Assembly: GCA_015232355.1 (NCBI GenBank)
Contig: JADFZW010000007.1
Coordinates: forward strand, 42,865 to 106,864
Reading direction: 5' to 3'
Source of the DNA: Oligoflexia bacterium
GTDB taxonomy: Bacteria > Bdellovibrionota > Bacteriovoracia > Bacteriovoracales > Bacteriovoracaceae
DNA: 64,000 nucleotides
Part shown: piece by piece, positions 53,055 through 61,079 of the stretch
Position numbering within the stretch: position 1 is the first letter of the stretch
Layout of the letters: each line of letters starts with the position of its first letter
Notes under the pieces: model-generated
What the model saw: the letters and a program-made list of their open reading frames with translations, nothing else
What the model was told of the DNA's origin: nothing
Databases searched by the model: none
Program-made: the position numbers and the translations under genes

Positions 53055-54180
53055 TAACAAAAGTAGTTCCATGATCATTCGCACTCTCTTCTACGCTCTT
53101 TGATTCTACATTAATAATTCCACCATACTTTTCTACATAACTTTTCACTAGAGGCAAACCAAAACCCGTTCCCTTTTCTTTATCAGTTCCCAATCGACTT
53201 GTTTTAACATGTGCTTTGAAAATATCTTTTAACATGGTAGTTGGAATTCCAATTCCATTATCTTGAAGTTTTATCTCAAAGATATCACCCTTATCTTCAA
53301 AATTAATACTAACATTTTGGCCTTCATGACTAAACTTAATTGCATTTGATAGTAAATTAGCAAAAACTTGATGAATTAAACTAGTTTTATCTGCTAAAAC
53401 CATTATATTTTCAGGTAACTTACTGTCATCAACACTGAATTGAATATTTTTTTTCTTCCATCTATCTTCAAACATAAATTTAATTTCTTCTATCACATCT
53501 AATAATTTAACTGGAGCTATTTCTAAACAAACTTTTCCATCTTCTATCGCACTAATTTGGCGTACATGATCGATGATGGAAAATATCTGGTCCACTCCTC
53601 TAATTGTCGCATTAATGTATTTTTGAATAATTGGATCTGATTTATATGCTTCACTTCTAACCATTCTTTCTAGATTTAACTTTTGAGTAGTCAAAGGATT
53701 ATTTATATCATGACAAAGTAATCTTACTAATATTCGATTGCTCTCAGAACTTCTTTCTAATTGAAGATTCTTTTCTCTTATCTCTTTGTTTAAAACACAA
53801 ACCTTCAGCGTATTATTAATTCTCAAATTAAGCTCATATGGATTCATATCTTTGTTTAGAAATTCAGTTGCACCAACTTGCAATCCCTTTTCCAAACTTT
53901 CTGTATCATTTAACGTAGTAATAAATACAACCGGTACTTCCTGCAATCCTTCAATCGCACGAACTTTCAAGCACAATTCAAATCCATTCATTTCATCCAT
54001 CTCAACATCAAGTAAGAATATATCTGGCATTATTTTAGGTACATTTTCTAATGCCTCCAATGGACTAGTAAAACTAAAAACCTCATATCTATCTTTGGAA
54101 AGATATTTTTCCAACACCATGATATTTGTTCTCATATCATCTACTAAACATATCTTAGGTTTTCTTACTGATTCTTCCAC
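53032..54180 (-). CDS. Receiver-histidine kinase fusion protein
   Basis: This 382-residue protein has an N-terminal receiver domain with D14-D15, phospho-acceptor D58 and K110, joined by a coiled coil to a HisKA domain with H157 (L-L-C-H-D-I-N-N-P-L), then a HATPase domain with D-N-G-I-G-I-P and G-T-G-F-G-L-P-L. Such N-terminal receiver kinases transmit a signal from another kinase or a chemoreceptor array. The start is GTG behind aatggag. It follows the MCP gene by 24 bases on the same strand, so they are co-transcribed. No CheA or CheW gene is nearby. Confidence 0.92.
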   Translation of the reverse strand: MEESVRKPKICLVDDMRTNIMVLEKYLSKDRYEVFSFTSPLEALENVPKIMPDIFLLDVEMDEMNGFELCLKVRAIEGLQEVPVVFITTLNDTESLEKGLQVGATEFLNKDMNPYELNLRINNTLKVCVLNKEIREKNLQLERSSESNRILVRLLCHDINNPLTTQKLNLERMVRSEAYKSDPIIQKYINATIRGVDQIFSIIDHVRQISAIEDGKVCLEIAPVKLLDVIEEIKFMFEDRWKKKNIQFSVDDSKLPENIMVLADKTSLIHQVFANLLSNAIKFSHEGQNVSINFEDKGDIFEIKLQDNGIGIPTTMLKDIFKAHVKTSRLGTDKEKGTGFGLPLVKSYVEKYGGIINVESKSVEESANDHGTTFVIKLKKAG

Positions 54181-54204
54181 TTTAATTCTCCATTGTTAAT
54201 ATTT

Positions 54205-55647
54205 TTAAGCAATCTTTGTCTTTTCATTTTTCTTGTTAATATTTGCAGTAGTATCTTGTGAATCAAAATTAGATCTTATTAATTTATCTAATTGCAATGA
54301 TCTATTTTTTAAATTTTCTGAAGAAGATGCTATCTGTTCAACTAAACTTGCATTTTGTTGTGTTGTTGAATCAATAGTTGAAATTGCAGTATTAATTTGC
54401 TCTATCGCTGCATATTGTTCTTTCACCGATGATGTCACTTCACAAATAAGGTCTGACATCTTAGTTATTTCTTTTGAAATCTGTTCTAATTTTTGTTTAT
54501 TAGAAACAGTTAAAACCTCTCCTGATTTTACCTTATCTAAACTATTATTAATAAGTACACGAATATCAACAGTAGCACTAGAAGCTCTTTGTGCTAAATC
54601 TCTTACTTCAATTGCAACCACGGCAAATCCTTTTCCATGTTCTCCTGCTTTTGCAGCTTCAATAGCAGCATTAATGGCCAAAATATTTGTTTGAAAAGCA
54701 ATCTCTTCAACTAACTTTAAAATGTCTGCTATTTTATTACTACTATTTGAAATATCATTCATCGATTGTTGAGTTTCAACAGATATCTTTACTCCATCCT
54801 CTACACTCTTAACTGAACTATTGGCCAGATCTGCAACTAAATTTAAATTATATGTCGTTTGTTTAATGGTAGAAGTTATCTCTTCCATGGTGGAAGCTGA
54901 TTCCTCTAAAGATGATGCTTGCTCAGAATTTCTGCTAGAAAGATCCGTATTTCCATCAGCGATCTCTTTTGATGAATCATATACAGATCTACACATTCCC
55001 ATTATTTCATAACCAACAAGTTTTAAATCTTTATATATTACATACGTAACTAGCGAAATCACTATCAAAGCTATCAATGCTATTAAGAGTAAATTGTAAA
55101 TAAACTTGTAGAGTGAAGCATAGATTTCATCATAGTATGAACCAGCAGCAACGATCCAATTTGTCTCAGGAAGAAATTTGAATTTCACTACTTTATCTCT
55201 TATGCTATTTTCCCCTGGGTTTTGCCAAGGATAGGTTATTTTGCCATCTCTTTTGTTAATTATTTCTTGAATAAAGTAATTCCCATTAACATCCTTAGCA
55301 TCGTACAAGTTTTTTCCTTCTAATTTGGGATGCACCTTAAGAATTCCTTTAAGATCTAACACGTATACATAACCAGTTTTTCCCACCGTATGTTCCAATA
55401 TCTCATTCCTGACTGTCGAAATATCAGGAGTTGCACTCTTTTGATATAAAGAAGCATCCCTTATCGCCATATATGCTTCATTAATATGTCCATCTAAAAT
55501 CTGTTCTACCATTTCATCTATGTTACTTTTAGTCGCAAAAAAACTAATTATAACAAAACTAAATAATGATAAAACAGATACTAAAGCAAGAATAAGCACT
55601 CTGCTGCTTATCTTCGCATTGCTTGAAATATTTTTTGAAATATTCAT
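54205..55647 (-). CDS. Methyl-accepting chemotaxis protein with single Cache domain
   Basis: This 480-residue receptor has membrane helices at about 15-35 and 188-207, a periplasmic Cache-type domain with G-K-T-G-Y-V-Y-V-L-D and W-I-V-A-A-G-S-Y-Y-D (small molecules), a short linker, and a full signalling domain with the hairpin tip E-I-A-F-Q-T-N-I-L-A-I-N-A-A-I-E-A-A and G-F-A-V-V-A. It should feed the chemotaxis array. The start follows aagggat. It forms an operon with the receiver-kinase, and a GCCGATAA element lies 70 bases upstream, as expected of a motility gene. Confidence 0.95.
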   Translation of the reverse strand: MNISKNISSNAKISSRVLILALVSVLSLFSFVIISFFATKSNIDEMVEQILDGHINEAYMAIRDASLYQKSATPDISTVRNEILEHTVGKTGYVYVLDLKGILKVHPKLEGKNLYDAKDVNGNYFIQEIINKRDGKITYPWQNPGENSIRDKVVKFKFLPETNWIVAAGSYYDEIYASLYKFIYNLLLIALIALIVISLVTYVIYKDLKLVGYEIMGMCRSVYDSSKEIADGNTDLSSRNSEQASSLEESASTMEEITSTIKQTTYNLNLVADLANSSVKSVEDGVKISVETQQSMNDISNSSNKIADILKLVEEIAFQTNILAINAAIEAAKAGEHGKGFAVVAIEVRDLAQRASSATVDIRVLINNSLDKVKSGEVLTVSNKQKLEQISKEITKMSDLICEVTSSVKEQYAAIEQINTAISTIDSTTQQNASLVEQIASSSENLKNRSLQLDKLIRSNFDSQDTTANINKKNEKTKIA

Positions 55648-55716
55648 TTTTTTATCCCTTATTAATTCTTCATGATTACATAAAAGTTAAATAAAATAAA
55701 ATTTATACTATATTCT

Positions 55717-55724
55717 TTATCGGC
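55717..55724 (-). promoter_or_regulatory. Putative sigma-28 -10 element of the chemoreceptor
   Basis: On the minus strand GCCGATAA is a perfect FliA -10 element, 70 bases before the MCP ATG. The expected TAAA at the right distance upstream is poor (the best match is TAGA), so this is a weaker call. Confidence 0.4.
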
Positions 55725-55900
55725 CATTTTAAAAAAATCTAAAGTATGATTTTTTAAAATTTATATAAAATATCAATAAAACTTACTTTAAAACTAAAAA
55801 ATATTTATTTAGAGAACACAAAAATAAACTATTAATCACAATCAATTGAAATACGATAAGAAGTTAGGATAAAAGTAACTATACAAAAAGGATGAATATT

Positions 55901-57517
55901 ATGGCCATACCAGAAAAAATAGAAAATCAAGAATCTAGTGAAGCTACTATCCCTGCTTCTAATGCCACTACCTTAATACAAGGAAATTTTCCTAAAAAAA
56001 ATCTTCCTTACTTTGTACGAGATAATTCATTAATCTATCTCTTTGTCATTATGTTCTTTCTATCTTTTCTTTTATTTCTTTCTGCTTGCAATAAAAAATC
56101 AGAGGTGGTTGGAGTAACACAAAATCAAAACTTAGATTCAAGAGTCACAGAGCACTTTAACGAAAGTGGCTGTTCTGAGAGTACTATTATCAGACCCAAA
56201 GTAGATTTTTTATTCTTGTGGGATAACTCTTCTAGTTTTAATTATATTAATAAAGATACTAAAAATTCATTAAGAAGTACTATTAATCAATTTTCTACTC
56301 GCTTTGATTATCATGTGGTTCTTGCTCCTTTAGTTATTGATGAAAGCAATCCTAAAAATAATCCTCCTCTTTTTTTAATGTTAGATAATACAACTGGAAT
56401 TCATCCTGATATAATAAAAAACTCTGATCCAAATGTTAAAATTATTGCTAACGATAGTACCAGCAGAATGGATATTTTTAATAGTATTCCCAATAGCAGA
56501 GGCGCTAAAGAACACGGATTACGTAGAATAGTTAGCATAATAAACGATACTAATATACAAAACGGCCTATTTAGAAAAAATGCATACACCATAATAGTTA
56601 TAATCTCTGGGGGTAACGTTAATGACTTTCCAGGCATTGTAACTTCCGTAATTGATTCAGGCACACGAAAAACAATGGAAACTGAATACGCAAATTTACT
56701 AAAAGAAATCGGCACAGTTAAACTTACCAGTGAACAATTTAGATTAATCTCCATTGTTCCTGCTTCATCTAGTATTGATTACTCCACTTCTTGCCCAAAA
56801 GTTGGTATAGAAAAAGGAGTAAGTTATATAAATGTTTCTGAAAGCATTTATGCAAATCTTCCATCAGCTGCTAAAGATGCTCAAAGTGATCAAAATAAAG
56901 ACCACTATGATTTATGTAAAAATAATTTCTCTCATATCTTTGATGGCGTAAACCAAACAATCCAAGATATTTTAATAAAACATGTTTATAATTTTTGGAG
57001 AATAGCAACTACTACCAATAAAGCTTTTGATCCTAAAAAAATAACAGTTACCAAAAGTACAGGATTATCCTTAATTCAAGATGACTCCAATGGATTTCGT
57101 TATATCGGGTTCAAAGAAAATCAACCTACTCGTAAATTACCAACAGTAGGTGATGTGCGAACTGGACACTTCATCGAATTATTTGGCAATGGTGTTGTCA
57201 CTTATCCAGAGTGTTTACGTATCGAAACTCAAGAACCTGCAGATTATTACAATTATATTGTATTAAATGAAAAACCTAATGTGGATACCATTGAAATAGA
57301 GATTAATGGAAAAAAAATTCCCAAAGGCCAAAGTGATGGTTGGTGGTATGAAGATTATTCTATTTCAAAAAATATTAAGGTTGAATCACCTTCTAATCCA
57401 GTACCCATCGAACCAGGTGAATTTAAATCTGGTTATATGATTCGCTTAAATGGAAGTGCGGTATACACTAACAGTTCTAAGATTAAATACAGTTATAAAC
57501 GTGCGGCCATAGATTAA
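55901..57517 (+). CDS. Lipoprotein with von Willebrand A-like domain
   Basis: This 538-residue protein has an unusually long N-terminal region (about 60 residues) before its lipobox L-S-A-C (C63), with a hydrophobic helix (S-L-I-Y-L-F-V-I-M) from about residue 43. Next is a vWA-type domain with the D-N-S-S-S MIDAS motif, then a bundle with V-N-Q-T-I-Q-D-I and C-terminal beta-rich repeats (two segments with G-x-x-I-x-L-x-G-x-x-V). It is probably displayed at the cell envelope and may bind ligands through metal at the MIDAS site. The start is ATG 55901, 8 bases after aaaagga; ATG 55892 is the alternative and overlaps that site. No partner genes are recognised. Confidence 0.65.
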   Translation: MAIPEKIENQESSEATIPASNATTLIQGNFPKKNLPYFVRDNSLIYLFVIMFFLSFLLFLSACNKKSEVVGVTQNQNLDSRVTEHFNESGCSESTIIRPKVDFLFLWDNSSSFNYINKDTKNSLRSTINQFSTRFDYHVVLAPLVIDESNPKNNPPLFLMLDNTTGIHPDIIKNSDPNVKIIANDSTSRMDIFNSIPNSRGAKEHGLRRIVSIINDTNIQNGLFRKNAYTIIVIISGGNVNDFPGIVTSVIDSGTRKTMETEYANLLKEIGTVKLTSEQFRLISIVPASSSIDYSTSCPKVGIEKGVSYINVSESIYANLPSAAKDAQSDQNKDHYDLCKNNFSHIFDGVNQTIQDILIKHVYNFWRIATTTNKAFDPKKITVTKSTGLSLIQDDSNGFRYIGFKENQPTRKLPTVGDVRTGHFIELFGNGVVTYPECLRIETQEPADYYNYIVLNEKPNVDTIEIEINGKKIPKGQSDGWWYEDYSISKNIKVESPSNPVPIEPGEFKSGYMIRLNGSAVYTNSSKIKYSYKRAAID

Positions 57518-57529
57518 TGAATTAATTAC

Positions 57530-58168
57530 CTACTTAACTGACTTTAATACTTCTGTAAAAGCATTAATAATAAATTGAACTGCTAATGAACAAAGAATAA
57601 TTCCCATAATCCTATCTAAAACATTAAGACCTGTTTGACCAAAGATTTTAATTAGGACAGATGAAAATCGCATCGCTAATCCTGCTAATAAGTAAGCTAA
57701 AATCAATGCTACAAAAATAATCAAATAATTTTCAATGCTGTCATAGCGAGAAGCAAACATGATAGTAGTGGCAATAGTTCCAGGGCCTGCAAGCATAGGA
57801 ATTGCAAGCGGAAATACCGATACATCATTTAAGGCCATTGCTTCTTCTTTTTCTTCTGGAGAGCTTTTACTTCTACTAGGACGAGCATAGATCATCTCTA
57901 ATCCCACTAAAAATAGTAACACACCTCCAGCAACATAGAGTGCACTTGGACTAATTTGAAGATACTTAAAAAGTAATTTCCCTGCTAATAGAAAAAAAAC
58001 TGAAACAATTGTAGCAATTGTAATCGACATCAATATAATTTGTTTATGTTTTATTTGTGGAAAACGATTAGCTATTGGAAGATAAACTGGAACCATGCCG
58101 ATTGGATCCACAATGGTTATCATAGTGATGATCACTGTAAAAACATAATCCAGACCAATTTGATTCAT
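57530..58168 (-). CDS. MarC-family integral membrane protein
   Basis: This 212-residue protein has six hydrophobic helices and matches the MarC family, with D-P-I-G-M-V-P near the start, F-P-L-A-I-P-M-L-A-G-P-G-T-I and the C-terminal L-D-R-I-M-G-I-I-L. MarC proteins were once linked to drug resistance but their function is unknown. A ggag ribosome site precedes the ATG. The stop is 12 bases from the stop of the vWA lipoprotein gene. Confidence 0.88.
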   Translation of the reverse strand: MNQIGLDYVFTVIITMITIVDPIGMVPVYLPIANRFPQIKHKQIILMSITIATIVSVFFLLAGKLLFKYLQISPSALYVAGGVLLFLVGLEMIYARPSRSKSSPEEKEEAMALNDVSVFPLAIPMLAGPGTIATTIMFASRYDSIENYLIIFVALILAYLLAGLAMRFSSVLIKIFGQTGLNVLDRIMGIILCSLAVQFIINAFTEVLKSVK

Positions 58169-58216
58169 ATCGAGAACTCCATGTTCATAATTAATAATCC
58201 CTTAATTAATATTTTT

Positions 58217-58729
58217 CTATATCAATAAATACTTTATTAAAATAACAGTCCATGCAGTTATAAAAAAAACAAAAATATTAGCAACCACTCCTAGAACCCC
58301 ACTCATAATATTATCTACTTTAGGGGCAACTCCCATCTTTTGCTCCTTACTATAATACATATAATAATGTGTATTAGCAGTGGAAGCAAGATAATAGCAA
58401 ACTGGAATTCCCACCAATATTGTTAGTGGTTCAAATCCTAGAGCTATTGAAAGACCAAAAAAAGCATGCAAAGGTAAAGTAAAGATTGCCCATCTCTGCC
58501 ACATTCCCTTATAAGCATACCAATAACTACTGAAAAAAAAGACCCACATATTAAAATAGCATCCCTCTTTCTCAATAATAGGAAAAATTTCCTCTTGATA
58601 GTAGGGATCTGTTTTTAAAGTTTGAGATTCAAGTACTTTTTCATAATACTCATCATTTTTAATCAATGTAAGATGAGGTTGATCTGAAAAATTTTTTTTA
58701 TGCGAATTTCTCTTTACTAGATTACTCAT
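58217..58729 (-). CDS. DUF2628-like membrane protein
   Basis: This 170-residue protein has a soluble N-terminus of about 65 residues, a Trp/Tyr-rich entry (W-V-F-F-F-S-S-Y-W-Y-A-Y-K-G-M-W), two membrane segments and a third near the C-terminus. The Trp-rich F-F-S-x-Y-W-x-A-Y-K-x-M-W stretch is typical of DUF2628 proteins, whose function is unknown. A strong ggaggt precedes the ATG, and it lies 48 bases upstream of marC on the same strand. Confidence 0.7.
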   Translation of the reverse strand: MSNLVKRNSHKKNFSDQPHLTLIKNDEYYEKVLESQTLKTDPYYQEEIFPIIEKEGCYFNMWVFFFSSYWYAYKGMWQRWAIFTLPLHAFFGLSIALGFEPLTILVGIPVCYYLASTANTHYYMYYSKEQKMGVAPKVDNIMSGVLGVVANIFVFFITAWTVILIKYLLI

Positions 58730-58857
58730 TCTTTTACCTCCTTAGCTTTTGTAATCATTGTCTAATTATTCTAATTACTCAATCTAATCGGTCAAGAATA
58801 GCAAAGCTTTAAAATTATAAATTAACTAATTTTTGTTTATTTAAATTTACCTTTAGG

Positions 58858-59973
58858 TCACAATAATTCTTTAAGAAAATGTGTGGCAGGGCAAATACGA
58901 ATTCCATCTTTAGATAAATAATCTTTTTTCCCATGTAAGGATATTTGGTAGGCAGTAGTTTCAGGAAATTTATTTTTTAAATAAATTAAATTGCTAGATA
59001 TTTGTTCATCATTTAGTTTACATTCAACCAAAATAGATGGTTTTGATTTATCTAAAATAACAAAATCAACCTCTCTTTTTTCAAGATCCTTGTAAAATCG
59101 TAGATCTAATTTAGCACCTTCTGTGTCTTGATAAAAAGAAACATATTTCAAGAGGTGGACTGCTATAAAATTTTCAAAGCGGGCACCTAGATTAGAAACT
59201 AAATTCCAATCATAGTGATAATGTTTTCGTTCTTTTTTCACGGCCCTTAATTTACTAGCATTGAGAGGTAGAATACGAAAAATACTGTATAAGCGTTCAA
59301 TGATATCAAGCCATCGACTGACAGTACGAAAATTAATTTGAAGATCCTCTCTTAGTGAATTGATCGAAAGTGGTGAACCAACACATTCCGGTAAACGCTC
59401 AATCAACAATTCTAATGTGCCCAAATCTTCAATGCGTTCAATAGAAGTCAAGTCTTCTCTTATAAACCTTGTAGAGTATTCGGCAGTCCACCGATTAGCT
59501 TTTTTTTGAGAGTTTTGATAAAAAGGTTCAGGAAAACCACTTAGTAAAAATAAATTCATAATATCATTTTGATTTTGTCCTCTAATCTCTTTGAAAGAGA
59601 GAGGAAAAAGTCTAAGATAATGGTAGCGCCCCTGCAAGGAATCTCCTGAAAATCGATAATAATCTAGTCGAGCACTTCCAGTTATAATGATTTTTCTTTC
59701 TTTTTTATAAGTATCATATAATCCTTTAATATAATTTCTCCATTTCTTATACTTATGTATTTCATCAAAAATCCATAAAGGTTTATGTTCAAATTCATAT
59801 TTTAAAAGCTTCTTCCTGTGTTGATCATTATCCCAATTAAGATACATTTGTTGATCAGATGAAAAAATACTTTGTGATAAAGTAGTTTTTCCCACCTGTC
59901 TAGGTCCCCCTATAAAAACCATTTTTTCCAAAAGATCTTCTTCGATTTGTTTATGTAGATATCGATGTATCAT
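58858..59973 (-). CDS. ATPase with DUF4143 (AAA_14/DUF4143) domain
   Basis: This 371-residue protein has an N-terminal P-loop ATPase, with Walker A GGPRQVGKTT (about 21-30) and Walker B-like W-I-F-D-E-I-H, then a C-terminal DUF4143 half that ends in a PD-(D/E)XK-like motif, R-E-V-D-F-V-I-L with V-E-C-K, suggesting nuclease ancestry. The family is common in accessory and defence-rich DNA, but its action is not established. I start at ATG 59973, preceded by gagg; a TTG at 59994 is the only upstream alternative. A paralog starts 3.1 kb away at 63142. Confidence 0.88.
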   Translation of the reverse strand: MIHRYLHKQIEEDLLEKMVFIGGPRQVGKTTLSQSIFSSDQQMYLNWDNDQHRKKLLKYEFEHKPLWIFDEIHKYKKWRNYIKGLYDTYKKERKIIITGSARLDYYRFSGDSLQGRYHYLRLFPLSFKEIRGQNQNDIMNLFLLSGFPEPFYQNSQKKANRWTAEYSTRFIREDLTSIERIEDLGTLELLIERLPECVGSPLSINSLREDLQINFRTVSRWLDIIERLYSIFRILPLNASKLRAVKKERKHYHYDWNLVSNLGARFENFIAVHLLKYVSFYQDTEGAKLDLRFYKDLEKREVDFVILDKSKPSILVECKLNDEQISSNLIYLKNKFPETTAYQISLHGKKDYLSKDGIRICPATHFLKELL

Positions 59974-60109
59974 AAAATTTATCCTCAAGTGCAAAATTTA
60001 GTAGTATATTTTGTATTATTGTACAAAATTTAGGATTAGTCTAAAGTTATTATATGGAAAAAAGGTAATGCAAAATAAGGCGCACAAAAGTACCGGCACA
60101 AAGCAGACC

Positions 60110-60493
60110 CTAAAGGCGGGAATCAAAAATTTTTTTCATCGTCTTGAAATTTTCTTTCCAAAAACCGACATGTTTTTCATTTTTAATTTTTTCGAATTCC
60201 TCTGGAGTATAAATCAAAATATCAAGTTCATTAGTCCATTCAAATATTTTAGGAAACAAAGTAAAGCGTTCAAAGAATGGAAGATTAGTTTTACAAACTA
60301 TTATTAAATCCAAATCACTATCAACAGTGTAATTTCCCTTAGCATAACTTCCAAAAATATATGCTTTTTCCGCTTTTCCTTGAAGATAAGAACTAAGGTT
60401 TGCTATATAATCATTTAATGATAGACCCTTGAGAGCATCAACGCTTTCGATTTTAACAAAGATATCATCTTTATCTTTTTTGTCGTTACTCAT
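60110..60493 (-). CDS. Minimal nucleotidyltransferase (MNT) of HEPN-MNT pair
   Basis: This 127-residue protein has the DNA polymerase beta-like motif G-S-Y-A-K-G-N-Y-T-V-D-S-D-L-D-L, giving G-S and D-x-D metal ligands. MNT proteins of this kind act as antitoxins of HEPN partners, sometimes by adding AMP. It follows the HEPN gene by 14 bases on the same strand. Confidence 0.87.
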   Translation of the reverse strand: MSNDKKDKDDIFVKIESVDALKGLSLNDYIANLSSYLQGKAEKAYIFGSYAKGNYTVDSDLDLIIVCKTNLPFFERFTLFPKIFEWTNELDILIYTPEEFEKIKNEKHVGFWKENFKTMKKIFDSRL

Positions 60494-60507
60494 ATTAGTA
60501 TTAACAT

Positions 60508-60900
60508 CTATTTTATTAACTTAAGAACTTTGTTTAGTATTAACTCTGCCTTTTCTATTGCTTGCTTTGCTTGTTCCTCTGTGAATGCCTGAAAAGGAGC
60601 TCCTTCTGGTAATCCATCTGGATAACGAGCACTGATATAATATAAGTCGAGTATTTTAGCTGCTTCTGTTACTTCACTATTTATTTGTAATTTTTCAGCT
60701 AGCACTCTCACTGAATGAGTTTTCATAAGATCATATCCATTACGAAAACCAAGTGCCTTTAATGCTTTTTCCGATGCTTGTTGTGATAAAAAACAAATTT
60801 GAGAATAATGTTGTAATGATAATGATTTCTTGGCAAATTCTATATCATCTTGTGCTTGTAAAAACCAATCTAAAAATCTGTTTTTGCTCATACATAACAT
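60508..60900 (-). CDS. HEPN-domain protein of HEPN-MNT pair
   Basis: This 130-residue all-helical protein matches the HEPN fold of PF05168: DWFLQAQDDIEFAKKSL, Q-A-S-E-K-A-L-K-A-L, and Y-Y-I-S-A-R-Y-P-D-G. No R-x4-6-H nuclease motif is visible, so it may not be a nuclease, unlike other toxic HEPNs. It precedes the MNT gene in the same operon. The start could be ATG 60900 or 60891. The pair lies between two DUF4143 ATPases, in an accessory-like stretch. Confidence 0.85.
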   Translation of the reverse strand: MLCMSKNRFLDWFLQAQDDIEFAKKSLSLQHYSQICFLSQQASEKALKALGFRNGYDLMKTHSVRVLAEKLQINSEVTEAAKILDLYYISARYPDGLPEGAPFQAFTEEQAKQAIEKAELILNKVLKLIK

Positions 60901-61079
60901 CCATATTAATTATTTATAATAATACATATAAAAACTCATGAAAAACTATAGTTAAAAGTTGTATAAAATTGTATCCAAATTTAAAAGATATGCCAATAAA
61001 TAACTTTGCTATCTAAACATCATTTGATACAAATCTCTCACTTTTAATTTTTATAACTCTTTCACAAGGAATATGAATT

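Noticed and set aside
55825..55859. Sigma-28 promoter before the vWA lipoprotein (TAAACTAT ... TACGATAA)
   Set aside because: The spacer between the two parts is too long (19 bases between 8-mers), so only a weak -10 match remains.
60011..60307. Plus-strand ORF of 98 codons
   Set aside because: It lies mostly antisense to the well-supported MNT gene, has low-complexity coding content and no family motif.
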